A DNA stretch of 64,000 bases from positions 83,846 to 147,845 of the forward strand of contig CAZFKX010000010.1 in NCBI GenBank assembly GCA_964519345.1. The letters are read 5' to 3'. The position numbers and the translations under genes are program-made. Positions 34,815 to 43,548 of the stretch are shown piece after piece. The notes beneath the pieces were generated by a model. It saw nothing but the letters and a program-made list of their open reading frames with translations, ran no database searches and was not told where the DNA came from. Source of the DNA: Persephonella sp964519345. Its GTDB lineage: Bacteria > Aquificota > Aquificia > Aquificales > Hydrogenothermaceae. Positions within the stretch are counted from its first letter, which is position 1; each line of letters opens with the position of its first letter.

Positions 34815-36728
34815 ATGAAAAAAATATTAGTATATCTGCTTTCAGCTACACTTTTTGTTCTGGAGGGGGCATTTCCGCAACAGACCTTAACTGAGCTTCT
34901 TAAAGAGTACAAGGAGGTCTCTGACTATGCACAAAAAACAAGAATTGAAAGCTTAGGGTATGTTCTTGTTTTTACAAGGGAAGATATAGAAAGAATGCAA
35001 GCATACACACTTGCTGATTTGCTCCAGTATCTTAAAGTAGGATGGGTGGTTCCAAACAGATTTGGTGTAGAAAATTTTTCCTTTCAGGGAACATCAACCG
35101 GTATAAGTACATTTGTAAGACTCTACATTAACGATCATGAGGTAAGTTCAGTTCATACAGGAAGTCCTTTTCTCACATATGATAATTATCCATTAGACCA
35201 TATTGATCATGTTGAAGTTTACTACGCCTCAGGAGCAATAAGACTTGGAGATGAACCTGCGTCAGTTATAATTAAACTTTATACAAAAAAACCGGAAAGG
35301 GAAAACGCAACAACATTCAGAGGAACAGTTTCGATAAACAAAGATTACGATAATACATTCATAGATGCCAGGGAAATAAAAACAGATATATCATACCTTG
35401 TAATGGTAAATAAAGGATATTTCAATTATGAAAAACAGTTTATAAACAACCAGCCTATTTACAGAAATCTATGGAAAAGTTTTGCATATTTTGGTTTTAA
35501 TTACTACAGGACATTTATAGAGATAAGTTTTGCAAAAATAACAAGAAATATATTCCAGGGACTATCTCTTGACGCAGCACCTGAAGAAGGAAAAACAAAA
35601 TCGGTCGAGTATTATATATCTCTAACGCAGTATTTTTTATACGACAGATCTTTAAAAATCAATCTTACAGTTGACGGTCAGCACAGAAAGTACCATGAAA
35701 AAAACAGGGAAGGAATCCTTATTCCGAGAGTTATAGATATAAAAGATCCATCTACAATACCTGTGGAGTACGACGAAAACATAAAGCTTTACAAATATAC
35801 GTTAAATATAACAAAAGAGTTTAAAACTAAAGACAACCTTCTCTTGACAGGTTTTACTGTGAAAGATAAACATTATAACGTTGATGATAGAAGCTACAGA
35901 ACACCAATACTTTATAGGGAGAATATAAGATTTATTGATTTTAATAGGGAGACATTAACATCACTTATACTTGAAAACCAGTACAACATAACAGATAAAA
36001 ATCTTGTTATATTCAGCCTCAGAGCAGATAAGTATTTTAGGAAAGATAAAAAAGATATATCAGATTATATGGCAAAACTCGGTTTTATATCATTTTTGTC
36101 TGATAACTACATGATCAAAACATATGTAGGAAGATCCTATTTTCCTCCAACATTTTTAGATTTTGAGCTCTCAAAGGAAAATCTTAAACAGTCCAGAACG
36201 AAATCCGCACTTATTGAAGCAGTTTACAAAAAGTCTGGAAACAAAATATCTATATTTGCCGGGTATGAAAAAGTTAAAGATCCTGTTATCCCTGATTACG
36301 GTAAGGGTTATCTTGTAAACGGTAAAAGTTATGAATATTCTCTTGTAGCATTAGAGTACAATTATAAAAAGAATAACTTATTAAATATATCTGTTGGTTA
36401 CTCAAAAACCTTCTCAACAATCGAACCTGTTCTTTTATCTGAAGAGACAGGATATGTAAGAATTACAGGAAAAAAAGAAAAGCTTGATTACTACAGCGAG
36501 CTTGTTTATAAAAAAGGATTTGATGTATCTTCTATACATATACAGGACAGTTACAATCTAAATGCAGGCATCTCATACTTAATAAATGAAAATTTTTCTC
36601 TTAAAATAAAAGGAATCAATATCCTTAATAGAGGTGCAAAAATTCCAGTTATACCTGTAGTAGGAAATGAAGGTAGTTATGACAGTCTTGACAGAAAATA
36701 CTTTATAAGTATAGAGGTCAGTTATTAG
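34815..36728 (+). CDS. TonB-dependent receptor-like outer-membrane protein
   Basis: The 637-residue protein has a signal peptide (1-21), a helical pre-plug segment (LTELLKEYKEVSDYAQKTR), a plug domain (about 50-160; 'VFTREDIERMQAYTLADLL', 'VEVYYASGAIRLGDEPASVI') and a beta-barrel with alternating strands, ending in aromatic Tyr ('ISIEVSY') as barrel proteins do. It is short for a siderophore receptor. Its two-base spacing to a small periplasmic protein and the GGDEF-EAL gene suggests a sensory role or regulation by c-di-GMP rather than simple uptake. Ligand unknown. Confidence 0.85.
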   Translation: MKKILVYLLSATLFVLEGAFPQQTLTELLKEYKEVSDYAQKTRIESLGYVLVFTREDIERMQAYTLADLLQYLKVGWVVPNRFGVENFSFQGTSTGISTFVRLYINDHEVSSVHTGSPFLTYDNYPLDHIDHVEVYYASGAIRLGDEPASVIIKLYTKKPERENATTFRGTVSINKDYDNTFIDAREIKTDISYLVMVNKGYFNYEKQFINNQPIYRNLWKSFAYFGFNYYRTFIEISFAKITRNIFQGLSLDAAPEEGKTKSVEYYISLTQYFLYDRSLKINLTVDGQHRKYHEKNREGILIPRVIDIKDPSTIPVEYDENIKLYKYTLNITKEFKTKDNLLLTGFTVKDKHYNVDDRSYRTPILYRENIRFIDFNRETLTSLILENQYNITDKNLVIFSLRADKYFRKDKKDISDYMAKLGFISFLSDNYMIKTYVGRSYFPPTFLDFELSKENLKQSRTKSALIEAVYKKSGNKISIFAGYEKVKDPVIPDYGKGYLVNGKSYEYSLVALEYNYKKNNLLNISVGYSKTFSTIEPVLLSEETGYVRITGKKEKLDYYSELVYKKGFDVSSIHIQDSYNLNAGISYLINENFSLKIKGINILNRGAKIPVIPVVGNEGSYDSLDRKYFISIEVSY

Positions 36729-36730
36729 TT

Positions 36731-37189
36731 ATGACTATTAGATATGTTATTAATCTGCTTCCTGTTTTTTTTCTGGTTCTATTTAACTTCTCAATAGGTC
36801 TTGAAAGGGAAAAAGAGCTTGAAGTTAAGATTATTGAAAAGATATCCTCAGATATGCTTGGCAAAGATAGGATAAGGGTCTATCTTGTTGGTTATCCTCA
36901 GGAAAGAATAATAAGATACGGAAAAAAACTTATTATAGCTACAAATTGTATCTCAGCTGATATTGTTATAGTTAAGGAAAAAATGGAAATACCCTGTAAA
37001 GGTAAGATAATACTGACAACAAATTACTATCTTCTTTTAGAGTATCCCGATGCTGTAGGTGCTTTCTACTGGAAAAAAGGAAGACCTCATATAGTTTTCT
37101 TAAAAGAAAGGCTTAAGAAAAAAGGTATAACACTCCCTTATGAATACGAAAAATTTATTATAGAGATCTCTGACAGAAAAGATGGTTAA
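36731..37189 (+). CDS. Small periplasmic protein, possibly YfiR-like
   Basis: The 152-residue protein has a hydrophobic signal segment (about 6-23) and a compact alpha/beta body with two Cys (in 'ATNCISADIVIV' and 'IPCKGKIILTT'). The C-terminal part ('DAVGAFYWKKGRPHIVFLKE', then 'LPYEYEKFI') has the order seen in YfiR/DUF4154-type periplasmic regulators of diguanylate cyclases: a strand, a gly/aromatic turn, then a residue-rich helix. The match is weak. Position between a TonB-type receptor and a GGDEF-EAL protein, with an 8-base overlap to the latter, supports the idea. Confidence 0.6.
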   Translation: MTIRYVINLLPVFFLVLFNFSIGLEREKELEVKIIEKISSDMLGKDRIRVYLVGYPQERIIRYGKKLIIATNCISADIVIVKEKMEIPCKGKIILTTNYYLLLEYPDAVGAFYWKKGRPHIVFLKERLKKKGITLPYEYEKFIIEISDRKDG

Positions 37190-39092
37190 GGATTTTTTCA
37201 ATATAAAAGCAAAAGAGTTTTATATCGGTTTCCTTATTGTGTCTATAATAATATTTGGATATATATACTCTATTATGCCAACACTTGAGGAAACATTTCA
37301 AAAAAGATTGATAAATTTAACTGTTGAAAGTATTGAAGATCTTTCTGAGAATGTTATTGATCATATACTAAGCTACACAGGAAACGAGGATCTTGTTGAA
37401 AATATAATAAAAAATAGAGATCTGCTTGAAAAAACAGAAAAGCTACTTGCAATACTGATAACAAAACATACAAAGTATGTTTATATAGTATTTAAAAAAG
37501 GAAAAACATACAGATATCTTGTAGATGGATCACGTGAGGACAAAGCTATACCCGGCGAGATCTTCGAACCTTTGAGATCAGAGATCTGGGATGAAGTACT
37601 TACAACCGGAAAACCAAAAACAGTTATGCAAAGCGGTATAGATATTATAGGTTTTACATACCTCAAACCTATAATACAGAACAGAGAAGTTAAAGCTATT
37701 TTAGCAATTGACTACTCAGCAAAAACAATAAAAGAGATTAAAGAGATAATAAACACAACTAAGATACTTATTGAAGGAATACTTGTAACAAGCTTTGTAT
37801 TTTTGAATATTATTATTTACGGTGCTATCAAAAATATATATCTTAGGAAAAAAGCCTATATTGACAATCTTACGAAAACATTTAATAGAAACTACCTTGA
37901 AGATATGGCCTCTTTACTTAATCCAGCATCATACCATATAGCACTTATAGATCTTGATGACTTTAAAAAGATAAATGACACTTATGGACACGATGTTGGA
38001 GATCTCGTTTTAAAAAAGATTGCAGAAACAATTAAAGACAGTGTTAGAAAAGATGATGATATAGTAATAAGATACGGCGGAGAAGAGTTTCTTGTGCTTA
38101 TTAAAGCTGGAAGAAAGGATAAAAAGGCTTCAATAAATGCAGCAGAAAGATTATTAAGGGACATAAGAAAAAGGAAAATAAACATTAATGGTGAAGAAAT
38201 ATCAGTTACAGCTTCTATAGGTCTTAATATTTCAACAGAGAGAAGCCATTCCATATACGATGCTATCAAAAAGTCAGATATAGCCCTTTATCAGGCAAAA
38301 GCAAACGGAAAAAACAGAATAGAGATATATTCTGAGAAGAAAACTGACCAGAGCGGTTATATAACCATAGGCGAGATACAGAGATTTCTTGAAGAAAAAA
38401 GATTTATATGTCATTATCAGCCTATAGTAGATCTCAAAACAGGCAAGATTTCACATTATGAAGCTCTTGTTAGATTTGTAGATCAGGAAGGAAATATAAT
38501 ATACCCTAATAAATTCATACCTGTTATTGAGAATACGTTTCTTTACTCAAGGCTAACAAAATCTGTCATAGAGTATAACAGAAATATACTTAAAGAACAT
38601 AAAAATCTTAAGATAAGCATAAACCTTTCTCCATCTGACCTATTTACAGAAGCTGTAATCAAACTCCTCGAGGAGATCGCTGTTGAGGATAAAATTTCGG
38701 AAAGACTTATCCTTGAGATCATAGAAAATGAAAGTATAACATCCTATGAAAAAATGCAAAACGCTCTACTAAGGCTTAAATCTTTTGGATATAAAATAGG
38801 TATTGACGATTTTGGATCCGGTTATTCCAACTTTATATATCTGATCACGCTGGATGTTGACTTTCTAAAAATAGATGCAAATATAATAAAATCAATACAC
38901 AAAGATAGAATATCCTACGTAGTTACAGAAACAATAAACAACTTCTGCAAAAAAACAGATATTAAAACTGTAGCAGAATATGTTGAGAACGAAGATATAT
39001 ACGTAACAGTAAAAAGCCTGGATATAGATTACGGCCAGGGCTATTATTTCAGCAAGCCGGTCCCATTGGAAGAGATCGTTAAACAGGAATGA
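37182..39092 (+). CDS. Membrane GGDEF-EAL protein (c-di-GMP synthesis/hydrolysis)
   Basis: The 636-residue inner-membrane protein has helices at about 12-33 and 195-217 enclosing a roughly 160-residue periplasmic sensor. The GGDEF domain (about 225-385) has GGEEF at 299-303, an active variant. The inhibitory I-site reads KDDD and looks degenerate. The EAL domain (about 395-636) keeps 'YEALVRF', 'SINLSPSDL', 'LEIIENESI', 'IDDFGSGYSNF', 'FLKIDANII', 'AEYVENEDI' and 'YGQGYYFSKP', so hydrolysis is also likely. It may switch activity through the sensor. Its end overlaps the convergent molybdoenzyme gene by 14 bases. Confidence 0.93.
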   Translation: MVKDFFNIKAKEFYIGFLIVSIIIFGYIYSIMPTLEETFQKRLINLTVESIEDLSENVIDHILSYTGNEDLVENIIKNRDLLEKTEKLLAILITKHTKYVYIVFKKGKTYRYLVDGSREDKAIPGEIFEPLRSEIWDEVLTTGKPKTVMQSGIDIIGFTYLKPIIQNREVKAILAIDYSAKTIKEIKEIINTTKILIEGILVTSFVFLNIIIYGAIKNIYLRKKAYIDNLTKTFNRNYLEDMASLLNPASYHIALIDLDDFKKINDTYGHDVGDLVLKKIAETIKDSVRKDDDIVIRYGGEEFLVLIKAGRKDKKASINAAERLLRDIRKRKININGEEISVTASIGLNISTERSHSIYDAIKKSDIALYQAKANGKNRIEIYSEKKTDQSGYITIGEIQRFLEEKRFICHYQPIVDLKTGKISHYEALVRFVDQEGNIIYPNKFIPVIENTFLYSRLTKSVIEYNRNILKEHKNLKISINLSPSDLFTEAVIKLLEEIAVEDKISERLILEIIENESITSYEKMQNALLRLKSFGYKIGIDDFGSGYSNFIYLITLDVDFLKIDANIIKSIHKDRISYVVTETINNFCKKTDIKTVAEYVENEDIYVTVKSLDIDYGQGYYFSKPVPLEEIVKQE

Positions 39093-41142
39093 TAGAAACC
39101 TTAAGAGATTTAAATTTAGCGGTTTTAACATAGCAGTCAGATTCATCGCCAAATAGGAAGTTTATCCTGCTTTCAGGATGGTGAAACGAAACAAAAGCCG
39201 TTCCCCTCTTTATATCTTCAGTATAAACCACCCTCAAAGGAGCTGACTCACCATAATCAGATCTAAGTATAACCTTTTGAGCATTATTAAGTCTATCCAT
39301 GTCTTCTGTGCTTAAAAGAAGCACATCCTCACTGTTTTTCTCAACAAGAGATTTACACCTTTTTGTCTGAACAGCATTATTGTAATGTATTCCGATTCTT
39401 CCCGTTGTAAGATAGAAAAAATCATTCTGTTCAATTAGATCTTTGACCATTCCTCTATATTCCCACTGGTTATACTGAAAATAACCGTAACCATCAGATG
39501 TTCTAAACCGATCTTTATGAAGGATTTCTGTTCCTTTATCTTTTACAGGCCATTGTAGTCCTTCTAATCTTTTTTCTTTTAATTTTCTGTAAGTTGCACC
39601 TGAAAACCTCTCATTTGCAACCTTCCTCACTTCATTCCAGACATCCTCAGATGATCTATAATATGTATCAAACCCAAGCACAGATGCTATATCTCTTAAG
39701 ATTTCCCAGTCATCAGGTAGATCGGAATCTATTACAGCTTGAGAAAGATGAAGCCTTCTTTCAGCATTTATATAAACACCTTCCTTCTCATAAGCTGATT
39801 TTACTCCAAAAATAATATCAGCAAAATCTGTTATTTCATTTGGGAAAAGCTCATGAACTACAAGAAACTCAAGATTTTTCAAGGCTTCATGTACCTTATT
39901 CTGATTAGGATGAATATGAGCTATATCTTCCCCTATATTATAAATAGCTTTTATTTTTCCCTTTAAAACTTCATCTATTATTTCAGGTGTCATAAGTCCG
40001 ATCTTTTCAGGTTTTCTGTAGTCAGGTTCAAAATAAGGAAGACATCCCATATCGCATGTTCCCTGAACATTGTTCTGACCTCTCAGAGGTATAAGTCCAG
40101 CCCCTTTTTTTCCAATATTTCCTGTTAAAAGCGCAAGATTTGATATAGCCATAACAGACTTGCTTCCGTCTATATGTTCCGTAACTCCAAGACCCCAAAG
40201 TATAATGGATTTTTTTTCTGCATACTTTCGTGCAATTTCTCTTATTACCTCAGATAAATGCTCATAACCTTTTACTGCTTTAAAAAAGTAGGGATCCGCG
40301 TAAGGATCTTTCAGTATCTTCTCCCTGAAATCCTCAAAACCTTTTGTTCTTTTTTTAATAAACTCAGTGTTATAAAGTTCCTCCTCTAAAATAACCTGAG
40401 CCATCATATTTAATACCATAAGGTTGGTTTCAAAGGGTATAATACAGTTGTATTTTGCAATTCTTGAGAGTTTTATATCTCTTACATCTATTACAGCTAT
40501 ATCTACACCATTTTTTACCACATCAAATATTCTGTTCGCGACAATAGGATGTGCTTCTGTTGTATTTGATCCAATAACAATAATAAACTCTGATTCATAA
40601 ATATCATCAAAAGGGTTTGTCGCTGCACCTTCGCCTATGGTTGTTCTCATCCCTTTTAATGAAGGTGAATGACATACCCTTGCACAGTTGTCAATATGAG
40701 GCGATCCTATGTACTTCCTGATAAACTTCTGAAATAGATAACTGCTTTCACAACTGGTTCTTGCACCACCTATCCCTGCTATGGAGTTCGAACCGTAAAG
40801 ATTTTTTATATCATGTAGTTTCCATGCTGTTAACTCAACAGCAAGCTTAAGATCAGATTCATAAAACTCATTATCAAAATCTTTAAGATTATCAAGATTT
40901 CTTCTTATTTTTTCAGGAATTCTATCTAAATTTTTATCAATAAAAGATTTTTTTATTCTTGGTTTTCTTATTCTTTCAGAAGAATAAAGATACTCCCATC
41001 CTTTCCTTCCCTTTATACAAAGCTTACCCTGACTTACAAGACCTTCTTTTTTAGCAAATGCCCTTTTAATCTTTCCATCAACAACCTCAAATGATATATC
41101 ACATCCAACCCCACAGTAGGTACATACAGTATCAATAATCAT
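39079..41142 (-). CDS. Formate-dehydrogenase-like molybdopterin oxidoreductase, Cys variant
   Basis: The 687-residue protein binds a [4Fe-4S] cluster through Cys7, Cys10, Cys14 and Cys42 and then molybdopterin guanine dinucleotide. The active-site segment 'DNCARVCHSPSLKGM' has Cys157-His158 where E. coli FdhF has selenocysteine, making it a Cys-type enzyme. 'GEGAATNPFDDI' and 'IPLRGQNNVQGTCDMGCLP' are typical of FdhF/FdhA. No beta or gamma subunit, FdhD or TAT signal is adjacent, so it is probably cytoplasmic with a separately encoded partner. A GGAG ribosome binding site precedes the ATG. Exact substrate is not certain. Confidence 0.88.
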   Translation of the reverse strand: MIIDTVCTYCGVGCDISFEVVDGKIKRAFAKKEGLVSQGKLCIKGRKGWEYLYSSERIRKPRIKKSFIDKNLDRIPEKIRRNLDNLKDFDNEFYESDLKLAVELTAWKLHDIKNLYGSNSIAGIGGARTSCESSYLFQKFIRKYIGSPHIDNCARVCHSPSLKGMRTTIGEGAATNPFDDIYESEFIIVIGSNTTEAHPIVANRIFDVVKNGVDIAVIDVRDIKLSRIAKYNCIIPFETNLMVLNMMAQVILEEELYNTEFIKKRTKGFEDFREKILKDPYADPYFFKAVKGYEHLSEVIREIARKYAEKKSIILWGLGVTEHIDGSKSVMAISNLALLTGNIGKKGAGLIPLRGQNNVQGTCDMGCLPYFEPDYRKPEKIGLMTPEIIDEVLKGKIKAIYNIGEDIAHIHPNQNKVHEALKNLEFLVVHELFPNEITDFADIIFGVKSAYEKEGVYINAERRLHLSQAVIDSDLPDDWEILRDIASVLGFDTYYRSSEDVWNEVRKVANERFSGATYRKLKEKRLEGLQWPVKDKGTEILHKDRFRTSDGYGYFQYNQWEYRGMVKDLIEQNDFFYLTTGRIGIHYNNAVQTKRCKSLVEKNSEDVLLLSTEDMDRLNNAQKVILRSDYGESAPLRVVYTEDIKRGTAFVSFHHPESRINFLFGDESDCYVKTAKFKSLKVSIIPV

Positions 41143-41216
41143 ACTATCTCCAAAATTCGTGATTACAGAAATATTATCTCATACTGGATTTGATCTTCGG
41201 TTTTTTTTGAAGGTTT

Positions 41217-42278
41217 TTATCTTATATTTATAAGACTACCTATCTCTTTTTTCCTCAGTTGTCCACATGCAGCGGAAATGTCACTACCCTTACTCCATCT
41301 TACAAAAGCTCCTATATTATACTGCCAGAGTATTTTCTGAAATTTTTCTATTCTCTCTTTTTCTGGTCTTTTAAAATCTGTACCTGGATAAGGATTGAAA
41401 GGTATAAGATTTACTTTGTATCTTTTTTTGCTTCTTCCTATAAGCCTTGCAAGTTTGTGAGCATCCTCAGGTTTATCATTTATTCCCTTAATAAGAACAT
41501 ACTCAAGCATAATTCTAAAACCTGTTTTAATAGGAAGTAAGTTTAAAGTCTTCATAAGATCTTCCAGTCTGTTTGTATGAGAAACAGGCATAATTCTTTC
41601 TCTTGTTTCCTGATCAGATGCATTTAAGGAAACTGCAAGCCTTACCTGAGGAAATGATTGATCTTGATACATTCTTTTTATCTGATGGATAATACCGCTT
41701 GAAGATATTGTTATCTTTCTGTTTGAAAGTCCTGCCATTCTATTATCAGTAAGTATCTGAACTGATCTTTTTACATTCTCATAATTTGCAAGAGGTTCTC
41801 CCATACCCATGTAAACAATATTTGATATTCTTTTTTCCAGACCAACGAATATCTGGGACTGAATATACTGATCAACTATCTCGGCTGTTGTCAGATTCCT
41901 TATAAGGCCATCTTTTGTTGTAAAACAGAATTTACACCCTACAGCACATCCCACCTGGGTAGAGATACAGAGTGTATTGTGTCCTCTTTCGGGAATAAAT
42001 ACAGACTCTACAGTATGTCCATCATGGAGCTTCCATAAAAATTTTATACTTCCATCATCAGATGATCTTTCATATGTAACAAGCGTTAATACATTAAGTC
42101 TTGTGTTCTCCTTTAAATAATTTCTCACATCCTTAGAAAGATCAGTCATATCATCATAAGAGTTCACCTTTTTGTTGTATATCCATTTTGATATCTGTTC
42201 TGCTCTAAATTTTCTCCATCCAAGATCTCTAACCCATTTCTCAAGTTCATTAAAATTGAGATCTTTTATATTTAACAT
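41217..42278 (-). CDS. rlmN: Dual-specificity RNA methyltransferase RlmN
   Basis: The 353-residue radical-SAM enzyme methylates C2 of A2503 in 23S rRNA and A37 in some tRNAs. The cluster motif CxxxCxxC is Cys111, Cys115, Cys118 ('GCAVGCKFCFTT'). The methyl-carrying cysteine is Cys338 in 'SDISAACGQL'. 'YMGMGEPLANYENV' is the SAM-binding GEP motif. It follows trpB by 14 bases with a GGAGG-type ribosome binding site. Confidence 0.96.
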   Translation of the reverse strand: MLNIKDLNFNELEKWVRDLGWRKFRAEQISKWIYNKKVNSYDDMTDLSKDVRNYLKENTRLNVLTLVTYERSSDDGSIKFLWKLHDGHTVESVFIPERGHNTLCISTQVGCAVGCKFCFTTKDGLIRNLTTAEIVDQYIQSQIFVGLEKRISNIVYMGMGEPLANYENVKRSVQILTDNRMAGLSNRKITISSSGIIHQIKRMYQDQSFPQVRLAVSLNASDQETRERIMPVSHTNRLEDLMKTLNLLPIKTGFRIMLEYVLIKGINDKPEDAHKLARLIGRSKKRYKVNLIPFNPYPGTDFKRPEKERIEKFQKILWQYNIGAFVRWSKGSDISAACGQLRKKEIGSLINIR

Positions 42279-42292
42279 TTATCCTCCTCAAC

Positions 42293-43537
42293 CTAAAGCC
42301 TGTATTTATTTCTAAGCTTATCTTCAAGTCTTTTATAAAGGTCTTGATCCGTATCTAAAATATTCTTTACCTGCTGTACATCTTTATCTCCTCTACCTGA
42401 TAGATTAATAATAACCACCCCGTATTTACCAAGATCCTTAGCGATTTCAACAGCTTTTATAACAGCATGAGAGCTTTCAAGAGCAGGAATTATACCTTCT
42501 GTCCTGGAAAGCAGTATAAAACCTTCAAGCGCCTCCTCGTCTGTTGCTGTTATATATTCTGCTCTTCCTATTTCCTTAAGATACGCGTGCTCAGGTCCAA
42601 CACCAGGATAATCAAGACCTGCAGATATTGAGTGTGTGTGTTCTATCTGTCCCCATTCATCCTGTAAGAAATATGTTTTCATTCCATGGAGAACACCTAC
42701 AGATCCACCATTTATACTTGCCGCATGCTGACCCGTCTCTATACCGTAACCTTCTGCTTCCACTCCAACAAGCCTTACCATATCGTCCTGTATAAAAGGA
42801 TAAAATATACCTATAGCATTACTTCCTCCGCCAACACAAGCAACAACAGCATCTGGCAGTCTTCCTTCAATCTCTATTATTTGTTCTTTTGCTTCCTTTC
42901 CTATAATGGACTGAAAATCTCTCACAATCACAGGAAAGGGATGAGGTCCAAGTGCAGAACCTATAACATAATGTGTAGTTCTTACATTTGTTACCCAATC
43001 TCTCAAAGCTTCGTTGACAGCATCTTTCAGGGTTCTACTTCCTGATTTAACAAATTCCACCTTAGCACCAAGAAGTTTCATTCTAAAAACATTTAATGCC
43101 TGCCTTTCTGCATCCTCTTCACCCATATAAACAACACATTCAAGTCCAAACAAAGAGGCGGCTGTTGCTGTTGAAACACCATGCTGTCCTGCTCCTGTTT
43201 CAGCTATAATTCTTCTCTTTCCAAGTTTTTTTGTTAATAAGACCTGTCCAAGTGTGTTATTTATTTTATGTGCTCCTGTATGGAGCAGATCTTCCCTCTT
43301 AAGGTATATTTTTGCCCCTCCAACAGCTTCTGTAAGTCTGCGAGCATAGTATAGTATAGTTGGTCTGCCTGCATACTCTTGTAGATAATACACAAGCTCT
43401 CTCTGAAAATCACCGTCATTTTTTATTTTTTCATACTGATCTTCCAGTTCTTCAAGGGCTGGAATCAACGTTTCAGGGAGGAACTTACCTCCAAATGAAC
43501 CATAGTAACCTCTTTCATCAGGAAATTTATATTCCAT
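42293..43537 (-). CDS. trpB: Tryptophan synthase beta subunit
   Basis: The 414-residue PLP enzyme joins indole and serine. The PLP lysine is Lys91 in 'LHTGAHKINNT'. The phosphate loop is 'GGGSNAIG', and 'GRPTILYYARRLTE' starts the domain. Length and motifs are of the TrpB1 (alpha-partnered) type. No trpA or other trp gene is adjacent. It lies between PBP1A and rlmN with 11- and 14-base gaps, so its transcription may be tied to cell-wall and ribosome genes. Confidence 0.96.
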   Translation of the reverse strand: MEYKFPDERGYYGSFGGKFLPETLIPALEELEDQYEKIKNDGDFQRELVYYLQEYAGRPTILYYARRLTEAVGGAKIYLKREDLLHTGAHKINNTLGQVLLTKKLGKRRIIAETGAGQHGVSTATAASLFGLECVVYMGEEDAERQALNVFRMKLLGAKVEFVKSGSRTLKDAVNEALRDWVTNVRTTHYVIGSALGPHPFPVIVRDFQSIIGKEAKEQIIEIEGRLPDAVVACVGGGSNAIGIFYPFIQDDMVRLVGVEAEGYGIETGQHAASINGGSVGVLHGMKTYFLQDEWGQIEHTHSISAGLDYPGVGPEHAYLKEIGRAEYITATDEEALEGFILLSRTEGIIPALESSHAVIKAVEIAKDLGKYGVVIINLSGRGDKDVQQVKNILDTDQDLYKRLEDKLRNKYRL

Positions 43538-43548
43538 TTGATATCTCC

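Noticed and set aside
34815..36728. Siderophore receptor assignment for the TonB-type protein
   Set aside because: No iron-uptake, TonB or siderophore genes are near, the barrel is short, and the context is signalling.
39079..39092. Frameshift at the GGDEF-EAL / molybdoenzyme junction
   Set aside because: Both convergent ORFs are full length and simply overlap by 14 bases at their 3' ends.
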